Shown here: in pieces, positions 5,539-10,713 of the stretch
Layout of the letters: the number at the start of each line of letters is the position of its first letter
How positions within the stretch are numbered: position 1 is the stretch's first letter
Origin: an uncultured Bacilli bacterium
Lineage (GTDB): Bacteria > Bacillota_I > Bacilli_A > RFN20 > CAG-631
Assembly (NCBI GenBank): GCA_934202505.1
Contig: CAKPXW010000055.1
Span: 1 to 10,713 of the forward strand
DNA length: 10,713 nucleotides
Direction of reading: 5' to 3'
The notes under the pieces: model-generated
Told to the model about the DNA's origin: nothing
The model's database searches: none
The model's input: only the letters and a program-made list of their open reading frames with translations
Position numbers and translations under genes: made by a program

Positions 5539-6945
5539 ATGGAAGATGTAAAAAACAGTATAAAAGGTGTTGAAAACTATGAATACGGTTTTTCTGATAA
5601 AGATACTAGCGTATTTAAAACCAAAAAAGGCTTAACAAGAGATACCATAATTCAAATTTCAACTATTAAAAAAGAGCCTCAATGGATGCTTGATTTCCGT
5701 CTAAAATCTTATGATACATTTATCAAAATGCCTAACCCTGATTTTGGTCCAAATCTTGATTTTTTACACTATGATGATTATACATATTATATTAAGCCTG
5801 CTGATAAATCAGTTAAAAATTGGGATGAAGTTCCTGAAACCATAAAAAACACATTTAATAAATTAGGTATTCCAGAAGCTGAAAAGAAATTTTTTGCTGG
5901 TGTTCATACTCAATATGAATCGGAAAGTGTATATCACAACATGTTAAAAGAGGTTGAAGAAAAAGGTGTTATTTTCCTAGATACAGATTCTGCATTACGT
6001 CAATATCCAGATCTTGTAAAAGAATACTTTAATACTGTTGTAAAATATAATGACAATAAATTTTCCGCATTAAATGGTGCGGTTTGGTCTGGAGGTTCAT
6101 TTATTTATGTTCCAAAAGGCGTAAAACTTGAAAAACCTTTGCAATCATATTTTAGAATAAATTCTAAAAATATGGGACAATTTGAAAGGACTCTAATTAT
6201 TGTTGATGAAGGTGCTGATGTTCACTATGTTGAAGGATGTACTGCTCCAATTTATGATAGTGAATCATTACATGCTGCTGTAGTTGAAATAATTGTTAAA
6301 AAAGGTGCTAAATGTCGCTATTCAACTGTTCAAAATTGGTCAAGTAATATTATAAATCTTGTTACAAAAAGAGCAGATGTTTATGAAAATGGCACTATGG
6401 AGTGGATTGATGGAAATATTGGCTCAGGAGTAAATATGAAATATCCTGCTTGCATTTTAAAAGGTCCTAACGCTAAAGGAACATGCATTTCTATTGCTGT
6501 TGCTGGAAAAGGTCAATACCAAGATGCTGGTGCTAGAATGATTCATTTAGCGCCTAACACTTCAAGCCAAATCATTTCTAAATCCATTTGTAAAGATGGT
6601 GGCAAAGTCAATTATCGTGGAACTGTTCATCATAGTAAAGAGGCTATTAATTCTAGAAGTTTTGTTGAATGCGATACATTAATACTTGATAACATTTCTT
6701 CATCTGATACAATACCAAAGAATCGTTGTTATAATGACCAATCAATAATTGAGCATGAGGCAACTGTTTCTAAAATTTCTGATGAACAATTATTTTATTT
6801 ACAAAGCCGTGGACTATCTAAACAGCAAGCAATGCAAATGATTGTTATGGGCTTTATTGAACCATTTTCTAAAGAACTTCCTATGGAATATGCTGTAGAA
6901 TTAAATCAACTTTTAAAATTGAATATGGAAGGCTCTATAGGATAA
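5539..6945 (+). CDS. sufB: SufB, Fe-S cluster scaffold subunit
   Basis: Main scaffold protein on which the nascent Fe-S cluster forms, in complex with SufC and SufD. Length 468 is typical. The N-terminal region (1-130) includes the substrate-like stretch EPQWMLDFRL. The core opens with SGGSFIYVPKGVKLEKPLQS and includes VEGCTAP with Cys234, equivalent to E. coli Cys254. The C-terminal part holds NRCYND with Cys397, the counterpart of the essential E. coli Cys405, followed by EHEATVSKISDEQLFYLQSR. Both cysteines of the proposed sulfur path are thus kept. AGGAGGT (5526-5532) lies 6 nt before the ATG, which directly follows the sufU stop codon. It is the last operon gene, ended by the terminator at 6958-6995. 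Confidence 0.97.
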   Translation: MEDVKNSIKGVENYEYGFSDKDTSVFKTKKGLTRDTIIQISTIKKEPQWMLDFRLKSYDTFIKMPNPDFGPNLDFLHYDDYTYYIKPADKSVKNWDEVPETIKNTFNKLGIPEAEKKFFAGVHTQYESESVYHNMLKEVEEKGVIFLDTDSALRQYPDLVKEYFNTVVKYNDNKFSALNGAVWSGGSFIYVPKGVKLEKPLQSYFRINSKNMGQFERTLIIVDEGADVHYVEGCTAPIYDSESLHAAVVEIIVKKGAKCRYSTVQNWSSNIINLVTKRADVYENGTMEWIDGNIGSGVNMKYPACILKGPNAKGTCISIAVAGKGQYQDAGARMIHLAPNTSSQIISKSICKDGGKVNYRGTVHHSKEAINSRSFVECDTLILDNISSSDTIPKNRCYNDQSIIEHEATVSKISDEQLFYLQSRGLSKQQAMQMIVMGFIEPFSKELPMEYAVELNQLLKLNMEGSIG

Positions 6946-6957
6946 ATATAATAATTT

Positions 6958-6995
6958 AACCATCTTATGCATATATTAACATAGGATGGTTTTTA
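6958..6995 (+). terminator. intrinsic terminator of the suf operon, overlapping the next gene's RBS
   Basis: CCATCTTATG (6960-6969) pairs with CATAGGATGG (6980-6989) through 10 bp with one G-U, extended by two A-T pairs, and leads into TTTTTAT (6990-6996). The loop is 10 nt. This is a convincing rho-independent terminator 12 nt after the sufB stop. Its 3' arm contains GGATGG (6984-6989), the only sequence resembling a ribosome binding site for the gene starting at 6997. Confidence 0.88.
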
Positions 6996-6996
6996 T

Positions 6997-7902
6997 ATGG
7001 AATCACTAGTATATAATTATTATGGATATTTAGTTAATAAAATAGATAATGGAACTTTTGAATATGAAGGTTTCATATTTTTGCTTGTTAGTGTTACAGA
7101 TAATGAAAATGATTTAATAAATCTTTCAAATTTTTCTTTAACTCTTCAAAATTTATTTAATAATGAAATCGTTTATTTTGTAAAAAATAAATATCAAAAA
7201 ATCATTTCTAAAGGCGATGATAATGCTTCTATTTGTCTGCTAACCTATAAAAAAGATAGTTTAGCTAGTCTAAATGATATTTTAATTATGCAAAATAGAT
7301 ATAATAATTTTAATTCAACTCCCGTTGATTTAAAAATAATTATTAAACTTTGGGATGAAAGAACAGATTATATAATTAATCAATGTTTAATTAGTCTTAA
7401 TTTAGAAAATGATAATGATAAAGAATTATATGATCATTCTTTGTATGCCTATGGAATGGCTATGAATGCTATTGAATACCTCGTTGATTTAAGTATAGAT
7501 TATCCAAACAACTACTACCCTACAACCTTAAATCATCGAAGAATTAAATGTATTAAAAAGTTTGAATTATTTAATCCTTTTAATTTTATTTTAGATCATT
7601 CAAGTAGAGATTTAGCAGAATTATATAAAAATAATCTTATTGATTTAAACACCTTACTAAGTATAACTAATTCTTATGCTTATAATCTAAATGAATATGA
7701 ATATCTTTTAGCAAGGGTGATGTTTCCAACATTTATTTTTGATTTATTAGAAGATTTAGCAACAACAACTGTCACAAATAAAAAAGAGCAAATTTTTAAA
7801 GCTATAGATAAGCAAAACAATCAATTAAAAAAGATAAAGTCTTTAATGAAAACTTTATCTTCAAATTATAATATACGGCCAATCAAATGGCTTAATCAAT
7901 AG
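6997..7902 (+). CDS. YutH/CotS-like protein with degenerate APH-type kinase fold
   Basis: The 301-aa sequence is only distantly familiar. Several landmarks, in order, match the YutH/CotS spore-coat-associated proteins, which have an aminoglycoside-phosphotransferase-like fold. They are an LWDERTDYI segment (118-126), an AYGMAMNAIEYL helix (151-162), LNHRR (178-182) at the place of the catalytic loop, NPFNFILDHSSRDLAEL (193-209), and a C-terminal LLARVMFP helix (237-244). The standard APH catalytic HGDxxxxN motif is not present, so I infer a pseudokinase or non-enzymatic role. No signal peptide or membrane segment is seen. The start is the only in-frame ATG near the 5' end; its GGATGG site lies in the suf terminator. 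A weak TATAAT (6947-6952) may give it a promoter. If the match is right, it hints at a spore-forming ancestry. Confidence 0.5.
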   Translation: MESLVYNYYGYLVNKIDNGTFEYEGFIFLLVSVTDNENDLINLSNFSLTLQNLFNNEIVYFVKNKYQKIISKGDDNASICLLTYKKDSLASLNDILIMQNRYNNFNSTPVDLKIIIKLWDERTDYIINQCLISLNLENDNDKELYDHSLYAYGMAMNAIEYLVDLSIDYPNNYYPTTLNHRRIKCIKKFELFNPFNFILDHSSRDLAELYKNNLIDLNTLLSITNSYAYNLNEYEYLLARVMFPTFIFDLLEDLATTTVTNKKEQIFKAIDKQNNQLKKIKSLMKTLSSNYNIRPIKWLNQ

Positions 7903-8860
7903 TTTTTAAAAGTTCTGCATAATCATTATAATATTTAACAGAATCTTCATGGCCACAAAACGCCTTACTATTTGGCATATTAAACATTCCTTGATATTCA
8001 AAAATCAATATTTCTTCTACATATGGAGAAATAGCTTCAATTTGTTTCTTTAGTCGATTAATATTTGCTGGAAGAAGTGCACTTTTATATACTTCACCTT
8101 CAAAAGTAAATACTTCCAAATCTGCCCATAATTTACTTTTATTGGCTTTTTTATGAGCTTCATACAAATTTTTATAAAAAGTAGCTGTATGGTTTTCATC
8201 AGTTTTCTTTACACCAACTTCATCTTGATAAGCAATAAAATCTGCATCCATTCTTTTTAATTGGCTTACAAAATAATCATCTGCAACTAATTTACAAGTT
8301 CCATATGGAGCAATTAAAATTTTATGTTCTTTCTTTAATTTATTAGCAAAAGAAGCAAAACGATTAACATATGTTATACAATCTTCATCAAAATATTTAT
8401 GGATTTCTGATTCATCAGGTAAATACCATCCATAAAATGATTTATGATGTCCATATAGTTCAAATAATTCTTCCATTCCAACAAAAGCTTTTTGATAAGT
8501 ATCTTCTTTAGCCATATTGTCGCCTGGTAGATCCCAAGGGGCATAAAATCCTGTAGACATAAAAACTTTCATATCTTGTTTATCTGCTTCTTGCAAAATG
8601 GCTTCAAGTGGATTCTTTGCTTTTAACAAAGTGGATTTTTTATAATGCTTTGAATCATAAAAAGTTACAGGCTCAACATTTTTACTATCACTATATGCTG
8701 TAGACATTATAACGATATATTTCATTTTTAAACTGGCAATTTCTTTAATTTTTTCTTTCCATTGTTGATCGGTAAAATTATGCATTGCATCATTAAAATA
8801 TTTTCCTTCAGGTAGTCCGTTATGATGTAGTTCAAGCCATGTACCATTAATTTTTTTCAT
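7892..8860 (-). CDS. DUF4434-type TIM-barrel protein, putative glycoside hydrolase-like
   Basis: This 322-aa protein resembles the DUF4434 family, which has a TIM-barrel fold related to glycoside hydrolases. Landmarks: the opening GTWLELHH (6-13), a WKEKIKEIASLKMKYIVIMS strand-helix unit (34-53), FYGWYLPDE with acidic Glu150 (142-150), ILIAPYGT (181-188), ADFIAYQDEVG with Gln212/Asp213 (206-216), LWADLEVF with Glu249 (244-251), and ILIFEYQGMFNM with Glu288 (284-295). Glu150, Glu249 and Glu288 lie at expected strand ends and could be catalytic; this is inference. No signal peptide is visible, so it would act in the cytoplasm on an imported or internal sugar. AAGGAGGA (8871-8878) overlaps the stop codon of the upstream HAD gene. 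It is the last gene of the minus run and overlaps the (+) gene's end by 11 bp. Confidence 0.75.
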   Translation of the reverse strand: MKKINGTWLELHHNGLPEGKYFNDAMHNFTDQQWKEKIKEIASLKMKYIVIMSTAYSDSKNVEPVTFYDSKHYKKSTLLKAKNPLEAILQEADKQDMKVFMSTGFYAPWDLPGDNMAKEDTYQKAFVGMEELFELYGHHKSFYGWYLPDESEIHKYFDEDCITYVNRFASFANKLKKEHKILIAPYGTCKLVADDYFVSQLKRMDADFIAYQDEVGVKKTDENHTATFYKNLYEAHKKANKSKLWADLEVFTFEGEVYKSALLPANINRLKKQIEAISPYVEEILIFEYQGMFNMPNSKAFCGHEDSVKYYNDYAELLKTID

Positions 8861-8876
8861 TTTAGTAATTTCCTCC

Positions 8877-9671
8877 TTATTTTAAATACTCCCTTAAATT
8901 AGAAATTTGGGCAACTACTATATCACATTTTTGTGAAGATTTTTTGTAATCTTCTAATGTTGATTCTCCTGATAAAACCAATATTGAAACAAAATTACAA
9001 TTATTAGCAAAGGCAATATCTGTATATAAACGATCACCAATCATTGCAATTTCATCATTTTTTAAATTATATTTTTCCATAATATTTTCCCCCATTGTTT
9101 TATAAGGTTTTCCTATAATTAAATTAGGAGATTTATTAGTAGAAGCTTTAATCATTGCAAGCATTGCCCCTATATCAACAACATAATAAGGAAAAGCTGG
9201 ACAATTAATATCTGGATGAGTAGCAATAAAATATTTATCTTCATGAAGAAAATTTGTAAATTTCACTAATTTTTGATATGTCAAATCTGTATCATATCCC
9301 ATTACTATTAAATCCGGATTCACATCATTTATTGTAATATTATTATCTAAAAATTCTTTTTCTAAAGAAGTGCTTCCTAAAAGATAAACAGATTTTCCAT
9401 AGTAGTATCTATTTAAATAATCAATAGTTGCCATTCCTGATGTATATATTTCATCATCATTTATATTTATTCCTAGTTTAGCAAGTTTTTTTATATAAAC
9501 TTCTTTAGATTTTGAAGAATTATTTGTTAAGAAAATAATTCTTCCTTTTTGTTTCATTAAATCTAATGTTTCAATTACATTTGCAAACAATTTATCATCA
9601 AGATATATTGTTCCATCCATATCAAGTAAAAAGCATTTTACTTTTTTTAAGCATTCATAATTATTTTCCAT
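8877..9671 (-). CDS. HAD-IIA family phosphatase, NagD/YutF-like
   Basis: Haloacid-dehalogenase-superfamily hydrolase that probably removes phosphate from a small metabolite; members act on sugar phosphates, nucleotides, p-nitrophenyl phosphate or glycerol phosphate. Motif I is DMDGT with nucleophile Asp17 and acid/base Asp19. Motif II is FLTNNSSKS with Thr49. Motif III is Lys188 in IIGKPY, and motif IV is MIGDRLYTD with Asp213 and Asp218 for Mg2+. The cap domain (about 80-180) carries GYD (125-127) and ATHPDINCP (150-158), as in type IIA caps. Length 264 is typical, with no export signal. A GGAGA (9683-9687) is the likely ribosome site. It sits 20 nt after the membrane-protein gene and shares its stop region with the next gene's SD, so the genes are likely cotranscribed. 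The exact substrate is not predictable. Confidence 0.92.
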   Translation of the reverse strand: MENNYECLKKVKCFLLDMDGTIYLDDKLFANVIETLDLMKQKGRIIFLTNNSSKSKEVYIKKLAKLGININDDEIYTSGMATIDYLNRYYYGKSVYLLGSTSLEKEFLDNNITINDVNPDLIVMGYDTDLTYQKLVKFTNFLHEDKYFIATHPDINCPAFPYYVVDIGAMLAMIKASTNKSPNLIIGKPYKTMGENIMEKYNLKNDEIAMIGDRLYTDIAFANNCNFVSILVLSGESTLEDYKKSSQKCDIVVAQISNLREYLK

Positions 9672-9691
9672 ATATCAACTAATCTCCATTA

Positions 9692-10453
9692 TTAATAATT
9701 AAAATTTAGCATATTAATGTCAAATGCACCATTAATATAAAATGATAATATTGCTTTATTATCAATATATAAGGTACATTTTTCATTATTATAATCATAT
9801 TTAAATCTATTTTCTTTAACTACCTTACTATTTTTTTTGTTTATATAAACAACTATTCCTGGAAAAAAGATAATTCTAATATTTTGTGCTGATAAATAAA
9901 AATAGGGAATATTACTATTTATTAATCCATTAAAAATAAATTTATTGTTAATTTTATTTTTAATATGTAATGCGCAAACAATCAATTTTTTTTCTTTATC
10001 ATCAGAATATAAAGTAAATTTTCCCAAACTTTTTTGCATCTTTTCTATATACTTTGCATAATTTGTTGATTTATAATGGCTACAAGTTAAAGGATTTTGA
10101 CTTTTAAGGTTTTTAAAGTAAAAATCAAAATAAATTTTACTATAAAAAATAAATCCCAAAATATAATATAGTAGCACCCAAATCAAGACTCCTAAAGCAA
10201 TAATAAATGTATAAGTAATTAAAGAAATTTTTAAAACTTTCATTAATGAAAGAATAGCAACAATTATTAAAGAAAGTAAAATTAATATTAATATTATTTT
10301 AGAAATCATTTTTCGATTACAATCTTTTTTTATTATTTCATCTTGCTTTTTTTCTAATATCGTATTTAAAGTATTATCATCATATTTTATTATTGTTTCT
10401 TTTTCTAACTTACCATAAACGTTTTTATTAAAAAACACAAGATTATCTTTCAT
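9692..10453 (-). CDS. hypothetical membrane protein with two transmembrane helices
   Basis: I do not recognise this 253-aa protein. A charged N-terminus (1-48), partly helical and rich in K, D and E, is followed by two strongly hydrophobic segments at about 50-70 (ILILILLSLIIVAILSL) and 78-103, making a hairpin in the membrane. The remaining 150 residues are soluble and rich in K, N and Y, ending in a beta-like half that includes IRIIFFPGIVVYINKKNSK (about 193-211). The short link between the helices suggests both termini lie on the same side, probably the cytoplasm. The start is supported by AAAGGTGG (10463-10470) and overlaps the flavoprotein gene by 11 nt, implying translational coupling. 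No catalytic motif is evident. Confidence 0.75.
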   Translation of the reverse strand: MKDNLVFFNKNVYGKLEKETIIKYDDNTLNTILEKKQDEIIKKDCNRKMISKIILILILLSLIIVAILSLMKVLKISLITYTFIIALGVLIWVLLYYILGFIFYSKIYFDFYFKNLKSQNPLTCSHYKSTNYAKYIEKMQKSLGKFTLYSDDKEKKLIVCALHIKNKINNKFIFNGLINSNIPYFYLSAQNIRIIFFPGIVVYINKKNSKVVKENRFKYDYNNEKCTLYIDNKAILSFYINGAFDINMLNFNY

Positions 10454-10713
10454 TGATAATACCCACCTTTTTGATTATATCTTTAAATACAACATTAGCA
10501 CTTGCAAAAGCAAATTGTAAATTATATCCTCCACAAATACCATCACCATCTAGCATTTCACCCATAATATAACAATTAGGAAAATATTTATTTTCAAGAG
10601 TATCGGTTAAATCTTTAAAAGAAACTCCTCCTGAGGTAATTTGAGCATTTTTAAAGTCATATGGTTCAAGCACATTAAAAGTCAAATTCTTTATTGTAGT
10701 AGCTATCTCTAAA
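10443..10713 (-). CDS. BaiN/HI0933-type FAD-dependent oxidoreductase, C-terminal end only
   Basis: The frame is open to the window edge, so the gene continues beyond it and the visible 89 codons are the C-terminus; the TTG at 10685 is not a real start. The end of the protein is characteristic of the HI0933/YhiN/BaiN flavoproteins. It has NAQITSGGVSFKDL, then a TLENKYFPN segment where the family has TMESK, then YIMGEMLDGDGICGGYNLQ, whose GExLDxxGxxGGYNLQ signature lies at the FAD site. These enzymes reduce or oxidise small molecules with NAD(P)H and FAD; the true substrate is known for few of them. It is the upstream gene of the minus-strand run here and overlaps the next one by 11 nt. Confidence 0.88.
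   Translation of the reverse strand, partial: LEIATTIKNLTFNVLEPYDFKNAQITSGGVSFKDLTDTLENKYFPNCYIMGEMLDGDGICGGYNLQFAFASANVVFKDIIKKVGIINER

Noticed and set aside
1..10713. CRISPR array, toxin-antitoxin pair or phage defence system
   Set aside because: I saw no regularly spaced repeats, no cas-like genes, and no small overlapping toxin-antitoxin pair; gene content is mostly housekeeping.

Overview
The window is strongly AT-rich, with short A/T-ended codons, AGGAGG-type ribosome binding sites, tightly packed and overlapping genes, encoded tRNA CCA ends, and a SUF operon that includes sufU. This points to a low-GC Bacillota genome of the Bacilli / Erysipelotrichia / uncultured gut type. All tryptophans I checked use TGG and nearly every gene stops at TAA, so the standard bacterial code fits. 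I cannot name the species.

Left part (1-2113): the 3' part of a NatB-like ABC-2 permease gene comes first. A tRNA-Ser(GGA) gene (+) and a 123-residue protein of unknown function follow. Next is an AT-rich stretch holding a 12-bp inverted repeat and a decayed reading frame on the minus strand that resembles the C-terminus of an IS66-type transposase. A tRNA-Ser(GCT) gene (-) with its own promoter and intrinsic terminator ends this part. Two inward-facing serine tRNA genes thus flank one unknown gene and a likely IS relic.

Centre (2166-6995): a complete SUF iron-sulfur cluster assembly operon in the order sufC-sufD-sufS-sufU-sufB. It has a recognisable sigma-A-type promoter covered by a long palindrome (candidate operator), four overlapping or nearly abutting gene junctions, and a strong intrinsic terminator. 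SufS withdraws sulfur from cysteine, SufU accepts it, and the SufB-SufD-SufC complex builds the cluster. SufD is unusually short, and SufU has lost the glycine of its CGD motif.

Right part (6997-10713): a (+) gene for a YutH/CotS-like, apparently kinase-dead protein begins at the foot of the suf terminator. It converges, with an 11-bp overlap, on a minus-strand gene run. In transcription order that run is the end of a BaiN/HI0933-type flavoprotein (cut by the window edge), an unknown two-helix membrane protein, a NagD/YutF-type HAD phosphatase, and a DUF4434-type TIM-barrel protein resembling glycoside hydrolases.

I found no CRISPR array, rRNA, complete mobile element or riboswitch. Most of the window is core housekeeping sequence. 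The points most worth checking are the suf palindrome, the terminator that contains the next gene's ribosome binding site, the reduced SufD, and the tRNA-flanked relic region.
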